Assembly (NCBI RefSeq): GCF_001422445.1 | Contig: NZ_LMNA01000030.1 | Location: forward strand, 206,410-270,409 | DNA from: Pseudorhodoferax sp. Leaf274 | GTDB taxonomy: Bacteria > Pseudomonadota > Gammaproteobacteria > Burkholderiales > Burkholderiaceae_C | Direction: 5' to 3' | Length of the DNA stretch: 64,000 bases | Shown: positions 32,275 through 40,349 of the stretch, in pieces | How the letters are laid out: every line of letters starts with the position of its first letter | How positions within the stretch are numbered: the first letter of the stretch is position 1 | Notes under the pieces: model-generated | The model's database searches: none | What the model was told of the DNA's origin: nothing | The model's input: the letters and a program-made list of their open reading frames with translations, nothing else | Position numbers and translations under genes: made by a program

Positions 32275-32460
32275 ATGAATCCACCCCGTCTGGATGGCTC
32301 ACGTCACGTAGACATCCCGTACCCCTCCAGTGGCGCCGCCAGCGGCCTGGCAGAGCCAGTTCCGCGGCGTCCGCCGGCATGGCTTGCTCCGCAGCCGTTC
32401 GCGCAACGCCGTACGGGCGGATTGCTTGCTCCAACGGTGGCGCGCCAGCGCCATGGATGA
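32275..32460 (+). repeat. Leader ORF element between bchI and bchD (copy 4)
   Basis: A 61-codon ORF (MNPPRLDGSRHVDIPYPSSG...) starts one base after the bchI stop and ends TGA 32458-32460, five bases before the bchD ATG. It has the same placement as the other leader elements and the same Arg/Pro/Ala/Gly-rich composition, but is the longest and most diverged. Confidence 0.5.
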
Positions 32461-32465
32461 CTGAC

Positions 32466-34238
32466 ATGTCTGCAAGCGCCTGGGCCGCCTGCCTGCTGGC
32501 GCTCGACCCGGCGGGCCTGGGTGGCGTCGTGCTGCGCGGTGGCCCCGGCCCGGCGCGCGATGCGCTGGTGGCGCAATGGCAGTCCCTGCGCGCGCCGGGC
32601 ACGCCCTGGCGGCGCTGTCCGCTGCAGATCGACGATGCGCGGCTGCTCGGAGGCCTGGACCTGGGCTTGAGCGTGGCCGCCGGCCGGCCGGTGGCGCAGG
32701 CCGGCCTGCTGGCCGAGGTGCGCGGCGGGGTGCTGGTGCTGCCCATGGCCGAGCGCGTGCCGACCGCGCTGGCCGGCCGGCTGGCGCAGGCGCTCGATGG
32801 CGGCGGGTTCAGCGTGCTGGCGCTGGACGAGGGCGCCACGCCGGACGAGCGCGTCGCCACCTGCCTGGGCGAACGGCTGGCGCTGGTGGTGGACTCCCCC
32901 CTGGCCAGCTCCGCCGATTGGCCTGCAGCGCCGCCGCCCAGCGCGCTGGCCAAGGCGCTGCACCACCTGCGCGCGCTGCCCTTCGACGCCGAGGGGGCCG
33001 AGGCGCTGTGCGCCTGTGCGCAGGCGCTGGGCATCGTGGGCCTGCGCGCGCCCTGGCAGGCCTGGCGCGCGGCCTGTGCCGTGGCGGCTTGGCGCGGCCA
33101 TGCCGAGGTCATGCAGGACGATGCCGAACTGGCCGCACGGCTGGTGCTGGCCCCGCGCGCGCGCGCGCTGCCGCCTGCGGAACAAGCCACAACAGCGCCG
33201 CCCGCTGCCGAACCTCCCGCAGCCGACCCGCCTGTTGACCCCGCCGCGCAGCCCCCCGCCAGCGCCGATGCGCCCGCCGCGCCACCGTCCGAAGCCGCGC
33301 CTGCGCACAGCGCCGCGCCAGCCCCGCCGCCGCGCGAGGAGCACGCGCAGCCGCTGCCCGACCGCCTGATCGCCGCGGCCCAGTCGGCGATTCCCCCGGA
33401 CCTGCTGGCGCTGCTCGCGGCGGGTCTTGCGCCCCAGCGCGGCACGGCCGCCGGCCGCCAGGGCGTGGCCACGCGCAGCGCCAGCAGCGGCCGGCCGATG
33501 CCGCCGCGCCGTGGCGCACCCCGCGGCGCGCAGCGGCTGGACCTGCTGGCCACGCTGCGTGCGGCCCTGCCGTGGCAGGCACTGCGCCGCCAGGAACGCG
33601 CGCAGCTGGCGCTGCCGCCCACCCGGGCGCGCTGGCTGGTGCGCCGTGACGACTTCCACTGCCGGCGCCATCGCCGGCCCGCCGAGACGACCACGGTCTT
33701 CGTGGTCGATGCGTCGGGCTCCCAGGCGCTGCACCGCCTGGCCGAGGCCAAGGGCGCGGTCGAGCTGCTGCTGGCCGACTGCTACGTGCGCCGCGACCGC
33801 GTGGCGCTGATCGCGTTCCGCGGCACGGCTGCCGAGCTGCTGCTGCCGCCCACCCGTTCGCTGGTGCGCGCCAAGCGCGCGCTGACGGAACTGCCCGGCG
33901 GTGGCGGCACGCCGCTGGCGGCCGGCATCGAGGCCGGCTGGCAGTTGGCGGCCGGCCTGCAGGCGCGCGAGGGCGCGCGGGCGCAGCTGGTGTTCCTGAC
34001 CGATGGCCGGGCCAATGTCGACCGCCAGGGCCGCGGTGGCCGGCCGGGTGCCATGGCCGACGCGCAGCAGATGGCGCGGCGGCTGGCGGGTGCCGGCATC
34101 GCCAGCCTGCTGATCGACACCTCGGTGCGCCCGCAGCCCGAATCGGCCGCGCTGGCCCGGCAGATGGGCGCGCGCTACCTGGCCTTGCCGCAGGGGCGGG
34201 CGGAGTTGCTGCACCGGGCGATCGGCGCGGCGTTGTGA
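32466..34238 (+). CDS. bchD: Magnesium chelatase subunit BchD
   Basis: BchD forms the second ring of the Mg chelatase motor and links BchI to BchH. The 590-residue product has an N-terminal AAA+ domain whose Walker A is degenerate (RGGPGPARDAL), as expected for BchD. A long Ala/Pro-rich acidic linker (about residues 239-300) and a C-terminal integrin-I (VWA) domain follow. The MIDAS motif DASGS is at 415-419 and GGGGTPLAAGI lies further on. ATG 32466 (MSASAW) follows the leader element; an upstream in-frame ATG at 32379 would start inside it. Confidence 0.96.
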   Translation: MSASAWAACLLALDPAGLGGVVLRGGPGPARDALVAQWQSLRAPGTPWRRCPLQIDDARLLGGLDLGLSVAAGRPVAQAGLLAEVRGGVLVLPMAERVPTALAGRLAQALDGGGFSVLALDEGATPDERVATCLGERLALVVDSPLASSADWPAAPPPSALAKALHHLRALPFDAEGAEALCACAQALGIVGLRAPWQAWRAACAVAAWRGHAEVMQDDAELAARLVLAPRARALPPAEQATTAPPAAEPPAADPPVDPAAQPPASADAPAAPPSEAAPAHSAAPAPPPREEHAQPLPDRLIAAAQSAIPPDLLALLAAGLAPQRGTAAGRQGVATRSASSGRPMPPRRGAPRGAQRLDLLATLRAALPWQALRRQERAQLALPPTRARWLVRRDDFHCRRHRRPAETTTVFVVDASGSQALHRLAEAKGAVELLLADCYVRRDRVALIAFRGTAAELLLPPTRSLVRAKRALTELPGGGGTPLAAGIEAGWQLAAGLQAREGARAQLVFLTDGRANVDRQGRGGRPGAMADAQQMARRLAGAGIASLLIDTSVRPQPESAALARQMGARYLALPQGRAELLHRAIGAAL

Positions 34239-34263
34239 CCGGCTTTGTGAGCGGCGCGGGCCG

Positions 34264-35127
34264 TCAAAGCCCCAGTTCCGCCAGCAAGTCCTCCACCACC
34301 CGCGGCGACTCCTCATGCGCCAGGTGGCCCAGCCCGGGCAGCAGCCTGAACCGCGCGCCGGGCAGCTGCTGCGCCGCGCGCCGGGACTGTGCGGGCGCCA
34401 CCGTGGTGTCCGCGCTGGCCGCAGCCAGCAGCAGCGCCATGGGTTGATGCGCCATGCGGTGGCGCAGGGCCGGCACCAGCGGGCCGACCTGCCAGCTGGC
34501 CATCATCTGCAGCGCGCCAGCCACATGGCGCGGCTGCTGCAGCAGGTCGCGGTAGTGCGCCACCTCCGGCGCGCCGAGCCGCGAGCCGGTCGAGGCCACC
34601 AGGTGCTGCAGCGAGCGCGGCCGTGACGCCGCCTGCGACGCCAGCCAGGGCACGACCGGCAAGGCCGCCATGGCACGCGCCAGCGGCGGGAACACGGCGC
34701 CGGCCAGGCCCGGCAGCGGCTGCAGCGCGCCGTTGAGCGACAACAGCCCGCGCGCGGCCGGCAGCGCGCCGTCGAGCCAAAGCTGCAGCATCAGCGCCGC
34801 ACCGGCCGAGTGGCCGACCACGGCCACCGGCGCCGCCGCCTGCGCGCGCAGCAGGGCGGCCAGCGCCTGGGCCATGCGCGGCAGGCTGGCCACGCCGTCG
34901 GCAAAGGCGCCACTGCCGCCGTGGCCCGGCAGGTCGGGCACCAGCAGGCTGAAACGCCCGGCCAGCCGCGCCGCGCTGCCGGCCCACGAGCGGCCGGACG
35001 AGCCCGTGCCGTGCAGCAACAGCAGCAGCGGCCGGTCGCCCTGCGGCCCGGCGGAGCGCCACACGTGCCAGCGCAGGCCGCCGGCGGTCGGTCGTGTTTC
35101 TTCCAGTGGGGCAGGGTCCAGGAGCAT
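34264..35127 (-). CDS. bchO: Alpha/beta hydrolase BchO, Mg-chelatase associated
   Basis: BchO is an alpha/beta-hydrolase-fold protein co-encoded with Mg chelatase; its reaction is not established. The 287-residue product has the oxyanion-hole segment LLLLLHGTGSSGRSWAG, the nucleophile elbow VGHSAGAAL and a C-terminal histidine in LPGLGHLAHEESPRV. It converges with bchD and diverges from crtI across only 45 bp that contain a PpsR operator. Confidence 0.9.
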   Translation of the reverse strand: MLLDPAPLEETRPTAGGLRWHVWRSAGPQGDRPLLLLLHGTGSSGRSWAGSAARLAGRFSLLVPDLPGHGGSGAFADGVASLPRMAQALAALLRAQAAAPVAVVGHSAGAALMLQLWLDGALPAARGLLSLNGALQPLPGLAGAVFPPLARAMAALPVVPWLASQAASRPRSLQHLVASTGSRLGAPEVAHYRDLLQQPRHVAGALQMMASWQVGPLVPALRHRMAHQPMALLLAAASADTTVAPAQSRRAAQQLPGARFRLLPGLGHLAHEESPRVVEDLLAELGL

Positions 35128-35137
35128 GCCGGTCTAT

Positions 35138-35155
35138 TGTCAACTAAACATGACA
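35138..35155. promoter_or_regulatory. PpsR/CrtJ-type operator between bchO and crtI
   Basis: TGTCAACTAAACATGACA is a perfect TGT-N12-ACA palindrome located 10 bp from the bchO start and 17 bp from the crtI start. It can control both directions. The space is too short for ordinary promoters with leaders on both sides. Confidence 0.85.
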
Positions 35156-35172
35156 CTACTACTATTGCCGAT

Positions 35173-36741
35173 ATGTTGACACATGCGCGTCCCAGCGACG
35201 CCCGTCCCCACGCGGTGGTCATCGGCAGCGGCTTCGGTGGCCTGGCCGCCGCCGTGCGCCTGGGGGCCCGCGGCTACCGGGTGACGGTGCTCGAACGGCT
35301 GGACGCCCCGGGCGGGCGCGCCTACGTCCACCGGCAGGACGGCTTCGTGTTCGACGCCGGCCCCACCGTCATCACCGCGCCCTTCCTGTTCGACGAGCTC
35401 TGGCAGCTCTGCGGCAAGCGGCTGGGCGACGACGTGGAGCTGCGGCCGGTTAGTCCGTTCTACCGCGTGCGCTTCGACGACGGCACGGTGTTCGACTACA
35501 GCGGCGACGCCGAGGCCATGCGCGCCGAGGTGGCCCGCATCGCGCCGGACGACGTGGCCGGCTACGAGCGCTTCCTCGCGGCCAGCAAGGCGATCTACGC
35601 GGTCGGCTTCGAGCAGCTGGGCGACCAGCCCTTCGACCGCTTCGCCGACATGGCCGCCGCGCTGCCGCAGCTGCTCAAGCTGCAGGGCTACCGCACGGTG
35701 CACGGCCTGGCCTGCCAGCACGTGCAGAACGAAAAGCTGCGCGTGCTGCTGACCTTCCAGTCGCTGCTGGTGGGCGGCAACCCGTTCCAGACGACATCGG
35801 TGTATTGCCTCATCGCGCACCTGGAGCGGCGCTTCGGCGTGCACTTCGCCATGGGCGGCACCGGCCGGCTCGTGCAGGGCCTGGTCGGGCTGGTCGAGGG
35901 GCAGGGCGGCCGCGTGGTCTGCAACGCCACGGTCGAGGAGATCCTGTCCGAAGACGGCGCCGCCACCGGCGTGCGGCTGGCCGGCGGCGAGCGCATCGAT
36001 GCCGCCGTGGTCGTCTCCAACGCCGACGCCGCCTGGACCTACGGCAAGCTGATGCCGAACGTGGCCCGCAGGCGCTGGACCGACCGCAAGCTGCGCCGCG
36101 CGCGCTACTCGATGAGCCTGTTCGTCTGGTACTTCGGCACGCGCCGCCAGTACCCTGACGTGGCGCACCACAGCATCGTGCTGGGCCCGCGCTACAAGGG
36201 TTTGCTGGACGACATCTTCGTGCGCCAGCACCTGGCCGACGACTTCAGCCTCTACCTGCACCGGCCCACCGCCACCGACACCAGCCTGGCGCCGCCCGGC
36301 TGCGACACCTTCTACGTGCTGGCCCCGGTGCCGCACCTGGACAGCGGCGTGGACTGGCAGCAGCGCGCCGAGCCCTACCGGCAGGCCATCGCCGCGCGCC
36401 TCTCGGCCACCGTGCTGCCGGGGCTGGAGAGCCAGATCGCCAGCTCGCGCCTGCTCACGCCGCAGGACTTCCAGGACCGGCTGCTGTCCGTCAAGGGCGC
36501 GGCCTTCTCGTTCGAGCCCGTGCTGCAGCAAAGCGCGTGGTTCCGCCCGCACAACCGCAGCGAAGAGCTGCGCGGCCTGTACCTGGTGGGTGCCGGCACC
36601 CACCCGGGCGCAGGCCTGCCGGGGGTGCTGACCTCCGCCAAGGTGCTGGACCGCGTGGTCCCGCATGCCGACACCCTGCGCGGTCCGCGCGCCGCCCCCC
36701 TGGAGATGCCGCATGTCCGTCGCGCCCACCGTGCGGCTTGA
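35173..36741 (+). CDS. crtI: Phytoene desaturase CrtI
   Basis: CrtI desaturates phytoene, in three steps to neurosporene or four to lycopene; the number cannot be read from sequence. The 522-residue FAD enzyme has the N-terminal motif VVIGSGFGGLAAAVRLGARG (residues 15-34), ERLDAPGGRAYVHRQDGFVFD, and the bacterial CrtI signature GTHPGAGLPGVLTSAK at the C-terminus. ATG 35173 is 17 bp from a PpsR site. The crtB ATG lies inside its 3' end, so the two are coupled. Confidence 0.96.
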   Translation: MLTHARPSDARPHAVVIGSGFGGLAAAVRLGARGYRVTVLERLDAPGGRAYVHRQDGFVFDAGPTVITAPFLFDELWQLCGKRLGDDVELRPVSPFYRVRFDDGTVFDYSGDAEAMRAEVARIAPDDVAGYERFLAASKAIYAVGFEQLGDQPFDRFADMAAALPQLLKLQGYRTVHGLACQHVQNEKLRVLLTFQSLLVGGNPFQTTSVYCLIAHLERRFGVHFAMGGTGRLVQGLVGLVEGQGGRVVCNATVEEILSEDGAATGVRLAGGERIDAAVVVSNADAAWTYGKLMPNVARRRWTDRKLRRARYSMSLFVWYFGTRRQYPDVAHHSIVLGPRYKGLLDDIFVRQHLADDFSLYLHRPTATDTSLAPPGCDTFYVLAPVPHLDSGVDWQQRAEPYRQAIAARLSATVLPGLESQIASSRLLTPQDFQDRLLSVKGAAFSFEPVLQQSAWFRPHNRSEELRGLYLVGAGTHPGAGLPGVLTSAKVLDRVVPHADTLRGPRAAPLEMPHVRRAHRAA

Positions 36742-37789
36742 GCCGCATCTGGCCCGCCACTGGGCGGCCGATGTCGCCGCCTGCCGCGCCAGCCTGCAGC
36801 ACAACAGCAAGACCTTCCACGCCGCGTCGCTGCTGCTGCCGCAGCGCGTGCGCGAGCCGGCCACCGTGCTCTATGGCTTCTGCCGCCTGGCCGACGATGC
36901 CGTGGACGAGCAGGGCGGCCGCGGCGAGGCCATCGCGCGGCTGCGCGAGCGGCTCGACCGCGTCTACGCCGGCCAGCCCCTGACCGTGCCCAGCGACCGC
37001 GCACTGGCCGCGGTGGTGGTGGCCTACGCCGTGCCCCGGGCGCTGCCCGACTTCCTGGTCGAGGGCCTTGCATGGGACGTGGAAGGGCGCACGTACGAGA
37101 CGCTGGAGCAGCTGCATGGCTACGCCGCGCGCGTGGCCGGTGCCGTGGGTGCCATGATGGGCCTGCTGATGGAGACGCGCAGCCCCGCCGCGCTGGCCCG
37201 TGCCTGCGACCTGGGCGTGGCCATGCAGCTGTCCAACATCGCGCGCGACGTGGGCGAGGACGCGCGCAACGGCCGCCTCTACCTGCCGCGTGCCTGGCTG
37301 CGTGAGGCGGGTGTCGATCCCGACGCATGGCTGGCCTGCCCCGTGCCGGACGCGCGCGTCGATGCCGTGGTGCTGCGCCTTTTGGCCGAGGCCGACCGCC
37401 TGTATGCGCGTGCCGCCGCGGGCGTGGGCAGCCTGCCGCTGGACTGCCGGCCCGGCATCAACGCCGCGCGGCTGCTGTATGCCGGCATCGGCCACGAGGT
37501 GCGCCGCGTGGGTGGCGACGGCGTGCGCCGCCGCGCCCGCGTGCCCGGCTGGCGCAAGGCCGGCCTGCTGGTGCGCGCCGCCGCCAGCCTGTGGCCGTCG
37601 CAAGCGGCGCTGGCCGCGCCGGCGCTGTCGGCCAACCAGCCGCTGCTCGATGCCGTGGCCACCGCGCCGCATCCGCGCCGCCAGGGCTCGGCCGAGTTCG
37701 TCGTCGACCTGTTCACGCGGCTGGCCCGCGACGAGCGCCAACCGCACCGCGCGCCAGCCGGCGTGCTGGCGAGAGGAGAGATGCGATGA
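36713..37789 (+). CDS. crtB: Phytoene synthase CrtB
   Basis: CrtB condenses two geranylgeranyl diphosphates to phytoene. The 358-residue product has both aspartate-rich sites: FCRLADDAVDE (D61, D62, D65) and NIARDVGEDARNGRLYLP, plus YAARVAGAVGAMM. It begins inside the 3' end of crtI, and its stop overlaps the ATG of the leader element at 37786. Length is slightly above the usual 300-340. Confidence 0.95.
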   Translation: MSVAPTVRLEPHLARHWAADVAACRASLQHNSKTFHAASLLLPQRVREPATVLYGFCRLADDAVDEQGGRGEAIARLRERLDRVYAGQPLTVPSDRALAAVVVAYAVPRALPDFLVEGLAWDVEGRTYETLEQLHGYAARVAGAVGAMMGLLMETRSPAALARACDLGVAMQLSNIARDVGEDARNGRLYLPRAWLREAGVDPDAWLACPVPDARVDAVVLRLLAEADRLYARAAAGVGSLPLDCRPGINAARLLYAGIGHEVRRVGGDGVRRRARVPGWRKAGLLVRAAASLWPSQAALAAPALSANQPLLDAVATAPHPRRQGSAEFVVDLFTRLARDERQPHRAPAGVLARGEMR

Positions 37790-37866
37790 GCGCCGCCCCG
37801 GCCCGCCCCAAGCCAGCGCGCTCCCCCTCGGAGAGACAGGCCGCAGGCCGAAGGAGGTCCCCATGA
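37786..37866 (+). repeat. Leader ORF element between crtB and hemA (copy 5)
   Basis: A 26-codon ORF, MSAAPARPKPARSPSERQAA..., starts with ATGA overlap to the crtB stop and ends with a TGA that overlaps the hemA ATG at 37863. Its sequence is close to the copy at 29849, and the ribosome site for hemA (GGAGG) is inside it. Confidence 0.6.
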
Positions 37867-39164
37867 GCCTCATGGCCCTCGGGCTGAACCATGCCAGCGC
37901 ACCGCTGGACCTGCGCGGGCGCTTCGCCTTTCCCGTGGAGCGCCTGGCGCCCAGCCTGCAGGCCCTGCGCGGCCACCTGGCGGCCGTGCAGTCGCCGGCC
38001 AGCGGGCTCACCATCCTGTCGACCTGCAACCGCACCGAGCTGTACCTGGGCCTGGCGCCCGACGCGCAGCCTTCGACCGAGCTGTTGCAACCCGTCATCC
38101 ACTGGCTGGCCGAGCAGGGCGGCAGCAGCCCGCAGGCCTTGCGCGACCACAGCTACCTGCTGCAGGGCGAAGACGTGGCGCGGCATGCGTTCCGCGTGGC
38201 GTCGGGGCTGGACTCGATGGTGCTCGGCGAGCCGCAGATCCTGGGCCAGCTCAAGCAGGCTGTGCGCGAGGCGGACGACGTGGGCGTGCTCGGGCCGACG
38301 CTGCAGCAGCTCTTCCAGCGCAGCTTCTCGGTGGCCAAGGCGGTGCGCACCAGCACCGAGATCGGCGCCCATGCCGTGAGCATGGCGGCGGCGGCGCTGC
38401 GCATCGCGCAACAGCTGTACGGCGACCTGTCGGAGCGGCGCGTGCTGTTTATTGGCGCGGGCGAAATGATCGAACTGGTCGCCACGCATTTCGCGGCGCG
38501 CTCGCCGCGCCTGATGGCGGTGGCCAACCGCAGCGCCGAACGCGGCGAGGCCCTGGCCAGCCGGCTCGGTGCGCAGCTGCTGCCGCTGGTCGGGCTGGAC
38601 CGGCGGCTGGCCGAGTTCGACATCGTCATCAGCTGCACCGCCAGCAGTCTGCCGCTGATCGGCCTGGGCGCCGTGCAGCGTGCGCTGGCCGCCCGCAAGC
38701 GCGAGCCCATGCTGATGATCGACCTCGCGGTGCCGCGCGACATCGAGGCCGATGTCGGCAAGCTGGAGGATGTGTTCCTCTACACCGTGGACGACCTGGC
38801 CCAACGCGTGCAGCAGGGTGGCGAGCGCCGCCAGGCGGCTGTGCAGCAGGCCGAGGCACTGGTCGATGCCGGCGTGCACCGCTTCAGCCGGTGGCTGGAG
38901 CAACGCTGCAGCGTGCCGCTGATCCTGGAGCTGCGCCAGCGCAGCGACCACTGGCGCCAGGTCGAGCTGGACCGCGCCCGGCGCGCGCTGGCCCGCGGCG
39001 AGGGCGTGGAGCAGGTGCTGGAGCAACTGGCCGGCAGCCTCAGCGCCAAGCTGTTGCACGGCACGCTGGCCGGCCTGAACGCCAGCCGCGGTGCCGAGCA
39101 CAGCGACTGGGCGGCGGCGGCGCGGCGCTGTTTCCTGCACGAAGCCCCGGACGCGCGCCACTGA
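37863..39164 (+). CDS. hemA: Glutamyl-tRNA reductase HemA (PGC copy)
   Basis: HemA reduces glutamyl-tRNA to glutamate-1-semialdehyde, the first committed step of tetrapyrrole synthesis by the C5 pathway. The 433-residue product has MALGLNHASAPLDLRGRFAF, the catalytic cysteine region LSTCNRTELY (C55), GLDSMVLGEPQILGQ, the NADPH-binding LFIGAGEMIELVATHF and LMIDLAVPRDIE. It is in the crtI-crtB operon, so it is probably an additional photosynthesis-dedicated copy; a housekeeping copy elsewhere is expected but not visible. Confidence 0.95.
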   Translation: MSLMALGLNHASAPLDLRGRFAFPVERLAPSLQALRGHLAAVQSPASGLTILSTCNRTELYLGLAPDAQPSTELLQPVIHWLAEQGGSSPQALRDHSYLLQGEDVARHAFRVASGLDSMVLGEPQILGQLKQAVREADDVGVLGPTLQQLFQRSFSVAKAVRTSTEIGAHAVSMAAAALRIAQQLYGDLSERRVLFIGAGEMIELVATHFAARSPRLMAVANRSAERGEALASRLGAQLLPLVGLDRRLAEFDIVISCTASSLPLIGLGAVQRALAARKREPMLMIDLAVPRDIEADVGKLEDVFLYTVDDLAQRVQQGGERRQAAVQQAEALVDAGVHRFSRWLEQRCSVPLILELRQRSDHWRQVELDRARRALARGEGVEQVLEQLAGSLSAKLLHGTLAGLNASRGAEHSDWAAAARRCFLHEAPDARH

Positions 39165-39173
39165 CCCCGCGCC

Positions 39174-39302
39174 ATGCGCGAGCACATCGGTCTGATCGAG
39201 CTGCTGCTGTTCTTCGGCCTGGTGTTCGGCTGGGCGTTCTGGCAGTGGTGGGACTGGCGCCGATGGAAAAAGCGGCAGCGCGAGCAGGAGCCGCCGCCAT
39301 GA
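39174..39302 (+). CDS. 42-residue single-span membrane protein
   Basis: A short gene begins at ATG 39174, 9 bp after hemA, and stops at TGA 39300-39302, overlapping the bciA ATG. It encodes one hydrophobic helix (IGLIELLLFFGLVFGWAFWQ, residues 5-24) followed by a Trp/Arg-rich exit (WWDWRRWKKR) and a polar tail. The positive C-terminal flank predicts N-out, C-in topology. I do not recognise the family. The overlap and location in the crt/hemA/bciA operon support translation; a role in pigment enzyme or complex assembly is only inference. Confidence 0.6.
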   Translation: MREHIGLIELLLFFGLVFGWAFWQWWDWRRWKKRQREQEPPP

Positions 39303-39376
39303 ACGCCGCCCGGCCGCCCGTGGGCGCCGGCGGCACAGGCCAGGCCGAAGCGTCTCCATGGCGTGGAGGGCCGCCG
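39299..39376 (+). repeat. Leader element fused in frame to bciA (copy 6)
   Basis: The first 26 codons of bciA (MNAARPPVGAGGTGQAEAS...) resemble the free-standing elements at 28694 and 46180 in start, composition and ATGA overlap with the upstream stop. Here the element lacks a stop and continues in frame into the enzyme. Confidence 0.5.
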
Positions 39377-40345
39377 AAGCGCGTGCTGCTGCTCGGCGCC
39401 AGCGGCAGCATCGGCCGCGCGACCGCCGCCGCGCTGCGCGCGCAAGGCCATGCGGTGGTGTGCGCACTGCGCCCGCGTGCCGACATCCGGCAGGCCGCGC
39501 GCCTCTTGCCCGGCGCCATGCTGCGCTTCGGCGACGTGGCCGATGCCAGCTGGCTGGCGCAACAGGTGTTTGCGCCAGGTGAACGCTTCGATGCGGTGCT
39601 CTCGTGCATGGCCTCGCGCAGCGGCGTGCCGGCCGATGCCTGGGCGGTGGACCACCGCGCGCACAGCCAGGTGCTGCAGGCCGCGCTGCGCGCCGGCGTG
39701 CCGCAGTTCGTGCTGCTGTCGGCCATCTGCGTGCAGAAGCCGCGGCTCGCGTTCCAGCAGGCCAAGCTGGCGTTCGAGCAAGAGCTGATGGCCTCGGGCC
39801 TGCGCTACGCCATCGTGCGGCCGACCGCCTTCTTCAAGTCGCTGTCGGGCCAGGTCGAGCGCGTGCGGCGCGGCAAACCCTACCTGCTGTTCGGCGACGG
39901 CCAGCTGACCGCCTGCAAGCCCATCGGCGACGCCGACCTGGCCGACTACCTGGCCGGCTGCCTGCACGATCCGGCGCGCTGGAACCGCGTGCTGCCCATC
40001 GGCGGTCCGGGCGCGGCCATCACGCCGCGCGAGCAGGGCGAGGCGCTGTTCGCGCTGCTCGGCCAGCCGCCGCGTTTTCGCAGCGTGCCGCTGGGCCTGC
40101 TGGACACCATCGTCGGCGGCCTGTCGGTGGCCGCGCGGCTGGCGCCGGCCCTGGCGGCCAAGGCCGAGCTGGCACGCATCGGCCGCTACTACGCCAGCGA
40201 ATCGATGCTGGTGTGGGATGCGCAGCGCGCCCGTTACGACGCCGAGGCCACGCCCTCGACCGGGCGCGAGACGCTGCTGGCGCACTATGCGGCGCTGTTG
40301 CGCGGCGAGCGCGTGCACGCGCGTGGCGAGCACGCGGTGTTTTGA
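39299..40345 (+). CDS. bciA: Divinyl (proto)chlorophyllide 8-vinyl reductase BciA
   Basis: BciA is an NADPH-dependent, SDR-type enzyme that reduces the C8 vinyl group of chlorophyllide precursors. The 348-residue product has the nucleotide-binding motif VLLLGASGSIGRATAAALRA, and family segments FVLLSAICVQKPRLAFQQAK and RYAIVRPTAFFKSLSGQ with GDGQLTACKPIGDADLA. The first 26 residues (MNAARPPVGAGGTGQAEAS...) look like the leader element fused in frame; the conserved enzyme starts near residue 27 with KRVLLLG. It converges with crtC four bases downstream. Confidence 0.9.
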   Translation: MNAARPPVGAGGTGQAEASPWRGGPPKRVLLLGASGSIGRATAAALRAQGHAVVCALRPRADIRQAARLLPGAMLRFGDVADASWLAQQVFAPGERFDAVLSCMASRSGVPADAWAVDHRAHSQVLQAALRAGVPQFVLLSAICVQKPRLAFQQAKLAFEQELMASGLRYAIVRPTAFFKSLSGQVERVRRGKPYLLFGDGQLTACKPIGDADLADYLAGCLHDPARWNRVLPIGGPGAAITPREQGEALFALLGQPPRFRSVPLGLLDTIVGGLSVAARLAPALAAKAELARIGRYYASESMLVWDAQRARYDAEATPSTGRETLLAHYAALLRGERVHARGEHAVF

Positions 40346-40349
40346 GCGA

